In this document: in pieces, positions 11,756 through 23,321 of the stretch | How the letters are laid out: each line of letters begins with the position of its first letter | Position numbering within the stretch: the stretch's first letter is position 1 | Assembly (NCBI GenBank): GCA_020284085.1 | Contig: JACEVL010000102.1 | Location: 1 to 64,000 of the forward strand | Source of the DNA: Aporrectodea caliginosa | Taxonomy: Eukaryota > Annelida > Clitellata > Crassiclitellata > Lumbricidae | Length of the DNA: 64,000 bases | Direction of reading: 5' to 3' | Translations under genes and position numbers: made by a program | Notes under the pieces: model-generated | Told to the model about the DNA's origin: nothing | Database searches by the model: none | What the model saw: only the letters and a program-made list of their open reading frames with translations

Positions 11756-12610
11756 AAGGTCTGCGTTTGGGTGTCAGAGACCAGAGAGAAAAGTAGAGCT
11801 GCTGTTATGGCCCATTTCGTTGAGGACGAGAAAGCATTGATGGAGGATTATCAGTTGGATTAGAGTAGGAATTTTTGAATAGGTGAAACTTCAATTTGGA
11901 GTGGAAAGCCTGTGGGGGTTATGAGTAGAGAAGTCTGTGGCAGACGACTTTGAGTGGGTGGCGGTATTGGTGGAGGAACTGAGAATTTTTGCAATTCAAG
12001 GGAAGTTTCTTCCAGAGTTGAGATGCAGTGTGGGATATGGATTGGTTGGAGAGTTGGCGGGGCGTAATCATAATCGGGGGGGGGGATATGACAATGATCT
12101 GGTAGACCCGGGTGGCTGGATTGGGAAGAGTTCACGAAGGTACTTTCATTCCAGATACTCCCACTTTTTTAATAACTGGCCATCAATTCTCTCCCAGTAA
12201 TGTTCACTCCGGTTCTTGAAACATTCACGCCTCCTTCAAGGAATCTTGACAAATACAATTACGGGTGATAGGCCAGAGCTGTCAAGCGTGCACAAGTCCT
12301 GCTTCCGCACGACCAAATCATATAGGCGGTAACGTATACAACTATACATGTATGCATCTATGTATGTATTGGGGTGTGTATACAAAAAATGAAGTTTCAA
12401 AATTAATATCGACCAGGTTGCTTTTGTGTTCCACCTTAAGAAACCTTGTCATTTGGACAATTAAATGAAAATCGGAAGATATTTAGAACTTGTTCAAAGT
12501 CCCGGAAGAATTATCACGTAGACAACAATGTGATAGCCTACATAGTCATTTTCAAAGGAAAACAAATTTTAACACTTACACATAGATATAAGGCAAAATC
12601 AAAGGAAATA
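11756..12610. other. Unassigned sequence
   Basis: Short frames on both strands of 11860-12200 (up to 91 codons, Pro- and Ser-rich on the minus strand) have no recognisable domain. No RNA gene or clear repeat is seen. Confidence 0.4.
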
Positions 12611-12613
12611 CGG

Positions 12614-13860
12614 TCAGCTATTTGCATTTTCCCTCACTGTGTGATTCTTCTGACTCCCACTGTCGTGGGTCTTGATAAAAAAAATAGAGTCATTTATCCC
12701 GAAATGGAATATTTGATTGGTAGAAGTGATGAAGAAATCGTTAAGTGCTTTTGTAGGTGGATTATGCATGGGAGGAAGACTCTTTAGAGGTTCATCCGAT
12801 AACTGCTTGTTGCGCATGCTGTAGACCATGCGCTGTTTTTCGTCAACGGTGACTGAATCTTCAAAAACCATGACGCCAACCAGGGTCTCCAACAAATACC
12901 AAAGGTGTCGGGAAAATGCTGTTAGGGCGACCTATGAGACTTCCTTGTCAGGGTACGTATGGATTGCCTTCAGGAATTGAAGATCGTTCTTTGGGGCTTC
13001 AGCGGGTGACGTACAGGTGAACCACTACTTCACGTAAGTTGTTGTCACAAAAAGGGACAGCCGAAGTAAATGATTCCACACCTTTTGAGAGTAGGATTGT
13101 CGAGATGCACTCTCTGAGCTCTGGCGCTGTTGAATGGGAAACTGATCCCTGAAAAGCCACATCTTGATCGCATAGATCGCACGTGCCATCCAACGCGCGC
13201 GTTGAAATGCCCCTGGGTACCTGAACTTTATTCCTTTCGGTGGAATTCCTCCTAGAAAAATGACTGTTAGTTCTAGTAGCTCTTTGTAGTCGTCTCTGTG
13301 GTTTTCGGTACTCAGTTGCTGCAATGCGAAGGTGATCACATCGTCGCGAATTCTGTGACACGCTGTCCTGCATCTTTATCATCCATTGCTGTGCGATACT
13401 TGGCTTGATCGATTTGCGGCCAGAAGTCACAGAAATGACTGAATTTTTGGGGATTCAATTCAAATTCAATTTTGGAGACCTTGCAGAATCATGCAGTGAA
13501 AACACCTCTTCTAGAACAATTTGAGACCTATTAAGCCGACAGGCAAGGTTCAAAAGGTCATTTCCTAATTTCGCTTCCAGCTTGATGCACACGCCGCCCT
13601 TGCAACCCTGTTACTCGCCGTTGTGTTGGCCACGATTCTGTCTTCCAATCCCCAACTTCTTATCTCAGCCAAACATGCATCTGACATGACTGCAGCTGTC
13701 CCGGATTTGAGTTTGGGGATGGCCAATAGCTTGGTCGCATCCTTGCCAGATACCATTATTGGGAGGCGATCAACACACCCTCGTTCTGTCTCTGTAAGGC
13801 TTCCTTGTCTTGGTAAGTATGGATTACCTTCAAGAATTCTAGATCGTTCTTTGGGCTTCA
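12614..13860 (-). pseudogene. Degraded transposase-like gene of an uncharacterised metazoan mobile-element family
   Basis: Minus-strand pieces in shifting frames follow the order of a repetitive protein family I recognise from cnidarian and arthropod genomes. They are: VDRLPIMVSGKDATKLLAIP; SWGLEDRIVANTTASN (degenerate form of a D-TTASNTG motif); NLACRLN; FWPQIDQAKYRTAMDDKDAG; HRDDYKELLELTVIFLGG; FQRARWMARAIYAIKMWLFR; and, after 12996, NDLQFLKAIHTYPDKE and RHLWYLLETLVGVMVFEDSV. At least three frameshifts and a stop interrupt it. The NDLQFLK block (12938-12996) is partly duplicated at 13797-13860, at the presumed N-terminal side, implying rearrangement or two fused copies. The superfamily is not certain. 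Confidence 0.7.
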
Positions 13861-13904
13861 AAACTACAGTAGGCCTAAAAGGAAGGTGGTGTTTGGGCGA
13901 CACT

Positions 13905-14070
13905 GTGTCAGTCAGTCAGTCAGTGAAACATTCAGTCATTCAAACACATATTAACCAATCAATGTTTAATCATTCATTCAATCAATCAGTCATTCCGCCA
14001 GTTAGTCAGTCAGTCAGTTTTGTCGACTAATCATTGAGTTTGTCGAATGAGTCAGTCGGTCAATCAGTCA
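13905..14070. repeat. (TCAG)n/(CAAT)n simple-sequence tract
   Basis: Imperfect runs of GTCAGTCAGTCAG interspersed with ATTCATTCAATCAATCAG. Low-complexity DNA without coding signal. Confidence 0.85.
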
Positions 14071-14161
14071 TGGATTTTAACTTGGGCAATCTGTCTCTAT
14101 AAATAATTCTCTGCGCCAAGTGATGAAGGCATTTGGAAATTTTGTTACATTATAACGCTGT

Positions 14162-14370
14162 CTTAATTCATTCATTCATTCCGATAATTTATATAGCCCC
14201 CTTCAGTGAACCTACTCGGAGGCGCTCCCAGTCCAGCCGCGGCTAAACAGAGAAGAATTGAGAAGGCGGCAGAAAGCTGGCATATTGCTGCGAAGCCTCA
14301 AGCGCAGCTCAAGTGGAAGCCCATTCCAGGTTGATGGCCCAACCATCGAGAAGGATCGGCGCTACTTGAG
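14162..14370 (-). pseudogene. LINE family 1 C-terminus and 3' tail
   Basis: One minus-strand frame is open through RSFSMVGPSTWNGLPLELRL, then NSSLFSRGWTGSASE-stop. It is followed by TCACTGAAGGGGGCTATATA and a (GAAT)n tail at 14162-14180. This is the cleanest C-terminus of this family in the window. It is truncated upstream. Confidence 0.85.
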
Positions 14371-14731
14371 ACATAAACGGGCCTGGGGGAGACAAGAAGC
14401 TCTCCTTTGGCCGAGAAGCATGTTTAGAACGAAGCGCATATAGGTGATCTAAACTTTCGGAGATCGAGTTCGTCTGTAATCTCTCTCCAGGCGTCGGACT
14501 TGACGCCTGAGGGCTCAGCATTAAACCACGGCGAGAGGGGCAGTGACACGTCATGACTTGGCAAGCTTGGAGGATTGTGTCTATTAGCTCAGTCATCACA
14601 GCCTTGTCAAACAGCAAAGAAACAGTCCACTTAGAGTTTTCCTCAGTGTCGTCGAGAAAATGATGGTCCAGAAGAGCAGCTCCAAAGGCTTCCCTATTCA
14701 CAATCTGTGAGATGAGATATACCTATTATTG

Positions 14732-15066
14732 TGTGTTGGCGGCCATATTGGCCGCCATCTTAGACAGTAACATTCGCGCACTATTGCCACTACGACAAAT
14801 CGATTCTTTGACCTTGAAAATATAAAATTTGACACTTCACTTGTTATTGTAGCTTACCTCTGACCTGATATATACATTTTTCTGTTTTGGCGGCCATATT
14901 GGCCGCCATCTTAGACAGTAACATTCGCGCACTATTGCCACTACCATAAATCGATTCCTTGACCTTGAAAAAATTAAATTTGACACTTCATTTATTATTC
15001 TAGCTTACCTATGACCTGATATATACTCTTTTCTGTGTTGGCGGCCATATTGGCCGCCATGTTGGT
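14732..15066. repeat. 150-bp tandem repeat with GGCGGCCATATTGGCCGCC palindromes
   Basis: Two full units and a third start (near 14736, 14886 and 15036). Each opens with TTGGCGGCCATATTGGCCGC, a hairpin with 9-bp arms, and continues CATCTTAGACAGTAACATTC. On the minus strand, units 1 and 2 contain AAGATGGCGGC, the canonical long YY1-binding motif. The third unit has CAACATGGCGGC. Confidence 0.85.
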
Positions 15067-15189
15067 TAAAATGCATTTTTGGGGGTGATCCCGTGGTGGG
15101 AGTTTGTGGGATTTTGGATATGTTATTCAGCAATGGAATCTGAGCAGGAAATCGTTTAAAAAGCTTCTGAAGCAATTTTGCCCAGGTTC

Positions 15190-15265
15190 AGTGTGATAGC
15201 GTGATAGTAAACTCGAAACTTCTGCAGCGTCCACAAATCGAAGTCGCGGGAACCAACGTATATAC
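15190..15265 (-). repeat. LINE family 2 3' UTR, inverted copy
   Basis: The minus strand reads AAGCGCCTGTATATACGTTG, then TCCCGCGACTTCGATTTGTG and GACGCTGCAGAAGTTTCGAG. It closely matches the plus strand at 11665-11735. Only the 3' UTR is retained. Confidence 0.7.
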
Positions 15266-15269
15266 AGGC

Positions 15270-16450
15270 GCTTAATCAATACAGTGAGTTAAATAGATTC
15301 TTTGATTAGCAAGATCGTTGTTGCAAATGTGATATTCTAATTAGGCTACAATTTTGCTGGGAATACCTTGATCTTAATTTCTCATTCTCTCTATCTCTCT
15401 ATCTCTCTATCCTCATTGTTTGTATTTTGGCGAGAAACTGTTTAAATTCTGAATTATTTCTTATTTAAACTTACAGCTTAAACATTGACACGCATCATTA
15501 ATCAATAGGGCCTTTATATAGACAAGACTGCAATACTTTTAGTGCAATAATCCTGAATCAGTAAAACGGTCAATCAATCTTCTCGATGCATATATCACTC
15601 ACGCATAAACATGTCACACACAAAAACTGGCGGTTTTGCATGGATTGAGTCGCCAAAAATTATTTAATGTGGCAAAGATAAGAGAATATAGTGAAAAGCG
15701 GATTTTCTGATAAAACATTAAGAAGAATTAGGAGTAAACTTGACTGAAGGTCTACCGTTGACATGGAATTACAAAACAGAGGAATTCTTTTTTCATTGAA
15801 AACCAAACAAAGCCATAGATATGATTAAGAAACTGAAACGATAGAACAGAAGTTATCCAGTACAAGAGTTGCAAACTTTTGGACTACCGGTAGTTGGTTT
15901 GAGAGAATTGTAATTTACATGCAGGACGTGGAAAGAATTATACTTTGGCATTCAGGCTTCGTAGAATTGTAATTGACATTACTGTAAGACTCAAACTCTA
16001 TCATTGAGACTGACCCAACAGCCTGATTTGATTGAGTTTATGGGACAAGCCGATAGGCTATGCCTTGATATGGAGATTTGCATTAGGCTACAATGATGCT
16101 GATGATGCTGCTGCTGCTGATGATGATGATGATAATGATGATAACAACAACAACACGAGGGATAATCCTAACATTGGGTGTATAATAATCATAATTACAA
16201 CTGTGACGGATACAGGTGTTATGCAAACCTAAAGTCACAGAGAGATCAGCTTTGTTCAAGCAATAATATTGATAAATCAAAATTGACAAGATTTTACTTC
16301 ATTAGACTGATTATGAAACCTAATTTAGGTTGCTAACTTGATTACACGCACAGGTCGAAATTTTGCAACAACTGAAATTACCAGAGATGTCGTAAAAACT
16401 TCGCAGCCGCTTTATTTGCTATTTAAGAATAGTTTGATGAAATGGTTTGA
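15270..16450. other. Unassigned sequence
   Basis: Contains a short (TCTCTCTA)n at 15385-15412 and a GATGCTGAT triplet tract at 16094-16145. No recognisable gene. By position it would be the intron or flank downstream of the paralog A remnant. Confidence 0.4.
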
Positions 16451-16459
16451 AAATCTTAC

Positions 16460-16494
16460 GGTTGTCTTGGAAGCTGGAACAACATCAGATTGTT
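16460..16494 (-). pseudogene. Paralog A mini-exon (remnant)
   Basis: A 35-bp minus-strand segment encodes a QSDVVPASKTT-like peptide. It is bounded by an AAG acceptor-like end and a GTAAGA donor. Its position downstream of an SH3 second-half exon, its final KTT and its phase match the 29-bp mini-exons at 34388 (paralog B) and 47761 (paralog C). The isolated segment is too short to prove alone; the three-fold recurrence is the evidence. Confidence 0.5.
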
Positions 16495-16939
16495 CTTGTT
16501 CGCCAGCGACTTGGACCAGGACCAAATGTTCATTCTCTGTAAACATAGAACCAATTGCAGAGAGGGCCTACATTTTCTCCGAACATGTTTAACTTTAAAT
16601 TTGCTCATAAATTTTATATATAATATTGCAAATTCTAAAATTCGTCGACACTGTAGAAACGTCTATTTAACGGTAAAGTTGAACTGATATTCGCAAGATG
16701 AGTGAAATATCCACAACCAACTGCATTATGAAAGAAAAAGTTTGAGTTTTGAGATATAAATATTTCGGCGCTCAACGTCGTCACAAACCTCAGCATCTAC
16801 TACGAGAGCGTAGACTGTCATCGAAAACTTACCTTTGTAACCTACTAATGCATAAACTTTAAGAATCCCTAAAAACACCCAGCATACACTGTCCGAGGAA
16901 TGGCTCCAGAGTGGCATCAGCGCCACATTTGGCACTTAC

Positions 16940-17020
16940 CAATGACAACGCCATTTTGTGGTATGAATCCAATTTATCCATTGTCCAGATGTCTCGCCAT
17001 CCACTATTCCGAATTGGTCG
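16940..17020 (-). pseudogene. Paralog A SH3 second-half exon, broken
   Basis: Minus strand, with acceptor CTCCGTTGTAG and donor ATTG/GTAAGTG. It encodes WMARHLDNG, a stop, then IGFIPQNGVVIG, homologous to the intact SH3 exons of paralog C (WWLVRHLGSGEIGFIPKSRV) and B. A stop replaces the Glu codon. It is 81 bp against 80 bp in the paralogs, so the frame also shifts. No first-half SH3 exon is seen upstream, so A is a fragment. Confidence 0.75.
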
Positions 17021-18489
17021 CTACAACGGAGCATTCTATATAATTAAAAGTTCAGTGCTCATATAACTGAAGCACCACTAGCGTGCTCCCAGAACCCAGT
17101 CGATGAATTTCCATATCGATAGCTGTTAATAGACACTGTGTTAAGAGTTCCCTGACTATGTAACGTCAACGAAGAGGAGTGACGTTGCTCGTAACACACG
17201 AACTACACCATCAAGCAGAGTCCCTTGCAGATGGTTGAAACCGCTGCATCCCTCTACATCCGTCTGCCACTGCATTTGGAGTACGACAGTCTTTGTAACC
17301 AAAGTTGATTGTAGAAAGTCATCGCAGAACGATCAGCTCCAATCCAAGGACTCTATTATCTATAAATGTCCAGTTAATGACCTGGCAATCCTTTGTATAG
17401 AGGAGTCAGTTTTAGGCGAAACCCCGACAATCATAGACGTCAGAAAACTCTCAGATACACAAGTTAAAGTGAGAAAACCTCCACAAACTCACAACATTAA
17501 AAGACCAAACGTCCAAAAACATCCGTCTGTGTTTGCTTGCGTCATTTATGCGCCTGATTAACAGAATTTAGTCCGATTCACTAGAAGTCGTCAGAGTTGA
17601 CTCGCAATCAGTTGCGTTTTATCATCAAGTGCAGCTGATATCTGTCAGCAGTTTCGCGATGAATGCAGTTTCCAAGAACAATGACGATCAGGGCCAGATG
17701 ATGTAAACACAATTGACCAAAGCACTGCGCGTTGAAGTGCACATAAGGAAATTGGTAGCAAACTTGAGAAAGAATAAAATTAACTTCTATGTTGACCTAC
17801 AAGGCACAAGTTAACGGCTTCCTCTGCTTCAATTACATCAATTATGTTATCATTTCAGTTGTTGCTTAATTCACTCCCAACCCTGAACATTGTGTTATCA
17901 ATCTCCACCTAACATAAGGTGGCCCTGCTTAGCGAGACGCCGGTCCCTTTAGGTCCTCCTTTTGTATCTCAACTTAGTATTATTTGAAATATGATGATGT
18001 GTTACTGTACTTTTTTGGGAGCAATAAAAAACCTATGTTGTGCTATGTCATGTTAATAAAACGCTATACTTAACAATACAGCGGACTTAGAAGCTGCAAC
18101 TTATTTTAGAATTACTTATTTCCAATATTATGTGTCTGATTATCAAATACATCTTATTTTAGTGGCAGGTGATTCTTGAGGGTCGACGTGAAAGACGTTT
18201 TGAGATTACCTGCAGCTGCTGAAGTTGTTTGCGATGTCATGTCTTTCTTTCGTCTTCGTTGAAACATAAACAAAATGAACAAGTGTCGTTACAAGCCTCA
18301 CACGAGAAACGTTCCTTATGTACCTTTGAACGCCAATTCTGATTATCAGAATTTGATTGTATCATGATGCTGATGCAATTCGCTGATTTCATTGAGGCAA
18401 CTGACTTTCTAAATAAACTTCAATGTCTACCTTATGTTAACCGCTATTAAGCTAGCCCTCTGATAGGTTCTTCATTCCGTGAAATAAAT
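17021..18489. other. Unassigned sequence
   Basis: A 108-codon frame at 17235-17561 has no recognisable motif. At 17880-18060 the plus strand ends in GAGCAATAAAAAACC, which may be an old retroelement or transcript 3' end. Nothing else is supported. Confidence 0.4.
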
Positions 18490-18732
18490 GTGACGCCAGG
18501 GGTCAAAACCCGTCACATGTCAGTGTTTGGGCAATAAAGGGCTATAGGCCTATTCTGAATCTGATAAAACAAACCGCATCAAAATCGGATTAATACTTTG
18601 CAAATTATGGCAAATTGATAGCCAACTGCTGAATTGAGGAATATTCTATATTTTTGATCCATCTCACCTATTTCAGCTTCTAGCTCAGTATCTAGGAAGC
18701 GACAAGCGACGGGTTTTGACCTCTGGCGTCAC
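18490..18732. mobile_element. MITE with 25-bp terminal inverted repeats
   Basis: Starts GTGACGCCAGGGGTCAAAAC and ends with the inverted GTTTTGACCTCTGGCGTCAC. The pairing extends through CCCGTC with a single mismatch in about 25 bp. A 4-bp direct repeat AAAT flanks it (18486-18489 and 18733-18736). It is 243 bp with no coding capacity. The superfamily is not assigned. Confidence 0.8.
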
Positions 18733-21060
18733 AAATTACCCGATGTAAAGACTCTAATTTAGCTATAAATGTAGGCCCTATATATGTATTGTAAATAATT
18801 GTAAATACTTGCAGAAATTCTAGGACTAACATTCTTAACGCCTCAAATGCCATAGGCTAAGTATAATTGGATCAGCCATGCAGCGATTTCAGCGCCAATT
18901 AATATAATATTAGTTTCTTTAATTAGTCGAAATAACAAAATCAACATGCTCCTGGTAATTATATGGGTTTGGTGTGTCCTTGATTATTGCCTTCTGCATT
19001 CAATTGTTACTAAAATAATACTATTATAACTCACTACATAGACTATAACTGCGATCGCCATTCGTTCTTCTTTCCTCTTTTATAAAAAGTCATTGTGTGA
19101 ATGCCCTACAAAGTTACTCTATATCCACCAAACATGACTTGTAATATTCGAATATAAAAATTACACAGACTTACCGCTATTAACCTAATAATACCTTAAT
19201 ATTATAATAGGCCTATAATCAAAGTGGCAATCTAGGTCAAGTGATATGCTGCGGGTGTGAGTTAATACACATGTAATTCGCAGGTTGGAACCCAAATCTG
19301 CAAAACTTAAAAGGTCGAGTTCGTTTTATTGTTTTATGTAGAAAAATGTTCATAACAGAACAAACGATGTTAAAGTATATATAATTTTTGATTGTATACC
19401 TTCATCCAAAACAAATTTGATAACTTTCACGATGGTTCCTTGCTTGGCGATTAACTTTACAGAGAAGTTCTTTGCGCTTTACGCTTCGTTGATCGTACAC
19501 GACACGATCTCGCTTGAAATGTTAACACTGGGAATTCCACTGGTATTGTAAAATTGCATTGGGATTTCCATAAGCAAACAATCCCTGACAGCTATTGTTA
19601 TACTTTATTTAGACTGAATATATTTTCGTTATCGAGCGATTTTTTGTATGTCTGGCCTTCTATTACTTTACGCAGAGTAGCAGGGTAGCAGGTCCATCAG
19701 TACTGTAGTAGTCTTTGAGAAAAATCTCGCTTTTTGTAGCGACCCTTTATCATCATTACCACTGCCACCGCCTCCACCAAGACGCCCATGAGGTGTAATT
19801 GGTTGTGTTCGTTTTCTTCGTAGAGATTTTAGTGCTACATGTACCTCAATTTACTTCGTGCAGATCTTTTCGCCCTTCAACGAGAGTAATCTTAACGTAT
19901 TTTTATAATTCAGAATGATTCATTCGCCGCAGCCAGAAAAATTGCAAGTACAACACATTTGTTTTCACGCAACGTCCTGGCGATACAGAAATCGAGGAGG
20001 AAGGACGAGAGATTCGTTGCTCTATTGGAGTTGACCTCAATCGATAGGGGCGCTACGTGTACTGAATAATAGTTTAGTGATCTGTACTATTGAATTGTTA
20101 CTGCCTTCACCTTATGTATTGTGAAAATATTTCTTATTTCAACAAATAAGACCAAATTTCATACAATCAAGGTAATTCAAGGCTTCCCATGACATAACTT
20201 AATGAGTGGCCTGGAAATGCTCACTTGAAGAGGCTCTATAATAATCAATACAGGATCACGATTCCAATAGTTGTATATTCTATTGTATGACAATCGACTG
20301 TGATGCAGGCCTAATGCGCAGTCTTCCATTGAAAGCACAATAAAACGGTGGATAACGATTCAAGTGTAGCCTATTGCATTATGTCAGATTCTGAACGCTG
20401 TGCAATATGACGTCGATAGCAAACGCTCAGGAATCGACTGTAAAAAAGCACTCACTAATAAAAAAGACTACGTTGGATTGTAAAGAATAAGGACACATCA
20501 TTCTGTCTTACGCTGGTCGAATAACGCGAATCTTAAGAAGGAAGTTTTCATTCCTACTTGCTCAGTGTTTGTAGTCCACTGCAAAGACCAATAACGTGTT
20601 AGATTTATACGAAAGGTTACTTAAATTGAATTTCAAGCTCTTCACGCTATCAAGTTGCAATGGACAGGATTTCTAGGTCGCTTCCACAATTTAATTTGAA
20701 CTGGATTATAAGAAATTATGAAAAAGTTCAAAAGGCCTAATTTATTCAAAACATATTTAAAAACTTTCTAACATCGAAAGTTCTTAACATTATCGACAGA
20801 GAAAGGCAGAATGATGACTATAGGTTATCAGAAATTAATGAATAACTTGTTGATTAGTTAAAGGAAACTAAATTGACCTTGTGAGATGGAAAGAATTCCG
20901 AAGTATAGCCATTGCTTATTCAATCTGGTTAAAACTGTATCCGAAAAGATTAGGCCTATAACGTGTATAATTATATCAACGATTACACTGTTCCTATTTT
21001 TCTGCGCTTGTCTTGACTTGCCTCTTTCACTGTCTCGGTCTGTGCGATTCTTCATCTTGC
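18733..21060. other. Long unassigned spacer
   Basis: About 2.3 kb of AT-rich DNA in which I find no coding frame with a recognisable motif, no RNA gene and no obvious repeat. It lies between the propeller exon of paralog B and the remnant of paralog A. Confidence 0.45.
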
Positions 21061-21063
21061 TGT

Positions 21064-21066
<3 letters not shown>

Positions 21067-21146
<80 letters not shown>
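21067..21146. repeat. (TC)n microsatellite
   Basis: About 40 uninterrupted TC dinucleotides. Confidence 0.98.
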
Positions 21147-21150
<4 letters not shown>

Positions 21151-21239
21151 CCTAGTTCGCTTGTTTTCTAAATTGGTCAGTTCAAGTTGATTGTTGTACC
21201 GTTAGCTGCGATGGTATTCGAACTTGTGGCGTACCATTA

Positions 21240-21890
21240 TAACTTTTCGGCCATCTTCTCGTACGTCCCTCAGAGGAAAACCAACATCATCACTCCTGTG
21301 CCAAAGATCAGACATCCGAAGAAGGCCGCTGACTACCGCTCTATCTCAGTGTAGGTCGATTACTGGAAAAATACATCGTACACCGGTTCTACCATCCAAT
21401 TCTGCTTGACTCCCAGCATAACCAGGACTTTAAGGACCAGTTTCAGTTGCGACCGACCAGATCAACTACGGTAGCCCTAGTGGCGCTAACTGCCAACTTT
21501 ACCAAGATGTTGGGTGAGAGTCTGTACGTACATCTCATTGCATTGGACTTCACCAAGGCGTTCGATACTGTACGGCACTCTTACCTGGCGGAGAAACTGG
21601 CTGAGATGTCCATTCCCGACATATCCAATCTGATTATCGCCTTCCTAGCAGACCGGAACCATGCAACCAAATTCAATCGAGACATGTCATTCATCGTTAA
21701 AATAAACGCTAGCATAGTACAGTGTTCGAGATTAGGCCCAGTAAACGTTATAAAAGCAATATCCAAGTTCAGTCCATCTCATTCAGGAAAAACAGGATAC
21801 AAAGTATGTTGATAACATCTACCTGCTGATATCATCCTCAGATAGTGCGATACTATCCCAGCAGAACTGGAAGATGACACTGGGCGGGTG
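21240..21890 (+). pseudogene. LINE reverse-transcriptase palm fragment
   Basis: Frames joined along the plus strand give QRKTNIITPVPKIRHPKKAA, DYRSISV, RLLEKYIV, then LRPTRSTTVALVAL, LIALDFTKAFDTVRHSYLAE and ASIVQCSRLGPVN. YVDNIYLLI follows, where an active enzyme has YADD. The last part reads LRINCNKAKFYEMM. Frame breaks and the mutated catalytic motif make it inactive. The FTKAFDTVRHS signature is typical of a LINE common in aquatic invertebrates. Confidence 0.85.
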
Positions 21891-22304
21891 CATGTAACCT
21901 AAGGATAAACTGCAATAAGGCAAAATTTTATGAGATGATGGTCATTTTGGCTAGGGGCTAAAAGTGGAGGGTGACCGACCCAGGAGAAAGACGGCTTAAC
22001 GACTGGTAATATCGACATAACACTATATACGTAAAACATGACTGATTTATACAGGGGAGATTTTGAAAAATATTAGAAAAACTTAAAGTCAAAAATTTAC
22101 TTAAATGTCATCATTTTTATTAAACATTTTAAGTACATCAGGAAAATTAAAAGATTTCACTTACTTTATATTCAACTTCCGATCATCTTCGAAAATTAAA
22201 AAATCTTCTTTTAACCGTTTTTCAAATTTTTAAAATATATTAATGGATATTAGAAGAAAATAATTATAATGAATATTTTTGTCAGAATCTCTGGATGAAA
22301 AAGT

Positions 22305-23191
22305 TTATTTTCGACTCAATGTGTAAACTTTAACTGGTTGTCCTCCTAAATAAAGATTTTCTCCAACGATGAGTTCTTTCTTTTTCTCATCGTAGCACAA
22401 TCTCTGTGGCCATTGGATCATCGCATATTTTTCTTCTTTTGTTGGGCAAATAATTCCATTCCATTTAAGATCCGAATCCAAGAGAATCACTCTACCATTT
22501 TTATCATCAGCCACAAACACTCGGTCGTCTGAATCCAGTGTGAGATAGCAAGATTGGTTCAGTGTTTGCGTGTTATTTAAAGGAATAAAACGACGGATGA
22601 CCATCTGTCCATCTCGGGTGACCTCACAAATGTTTGTCTTCCACACTATACCGCTTGACAAACTATCTCTCTCTCCTTCCTTAACCCACCAACTGCGAAG
22701 GATTATGAGATTCCCGATGGATGTTTCCACTGCATGAATTGGATGCTCAATGTCTCCTGGTAGCTGAATGGAACGAATAAGTTCTGCGTCTGATCCGTAG
22801 ATACTCAAAATAGACGATGAATAGCTAACCACCAATAACTGACCATCATTGGACACTGACAGAGTACGTGGCTTATAAGCAACGCTGAGCCATTTGATGA
22901 TTTTTTGTTGAGCATTGTTTTCTCTTGTTATCTTCCAAACGCATTGTTCAGTTTGGTCAGAGACGTAGAGACAATTTTCCTTCTCACTGGATCCAATGTC
23001 TTCGGGTTTTTTAATCTCCTTTATTTCGATTTTCTTCTGAAGACGAAATGGATTTCTATCTTCAAAGATACGAATTACATTTGATTGGCAGAGAACGTAA
23101 ATTTCATTTCGCAGTTTGGTCAATCCGCACACAATTTCATTTTTTCCCGCGTCTATGGCTTCAGTGAAGTTCACGGAAATCTGACACACGA
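22305..23191 (-). CDS. Beta-propeller-like terminal exon (paralog B, last exon)
   Basis: One uninterrupted 295-codon exon. There is no ATG start. It is preceded by a strong acceptor, a T-rich tract ending TTTCTTTCAG, and the first two bases TC complete a codon begun in the previous exon. The protein has 30-45 residue repeats of propeller type, for example NEIYVLCQSNVIRIF, ENCLYVSDQTEQCVWKI, QLLVVSYSSSILSIYG and DDRVFVADDKNGRVILLDSD, as in NHL/TRIM-like folds. It ends VKVYTLSRK and the stop overlaps an AATAAA polyadenylation signal. The phase-1 junction matches the TRADD-N-like exon at 25301-25675. A protein-interaction domain is likely; the exact family and number of blades are not certain. 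Confidence 0.8.
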
Positions 23192-23321
23192 CTGAAAGAA
23201 AAACAAATTATCATCGACATCAAATAATTATTGAATGTTAATGTTATATGTTTTATTTCTTTTTTGATTATTATATGAATACTGACTTTTAATTGTAGGC
23301 CTATCTGTTTTTCTATTTAAC

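Noticed and set aside
14309..14701. 130-codon minus frame
   Set aside because: Wrong frame of LINE family 1; the real C-terminus is in the neighbouring frame and ends GWTGSASE.
17235..17561. 108-codon plus frame
   Set aside because: No recognisable motif, no splice or promoter support, and antisense flank to the SH3 remnant.
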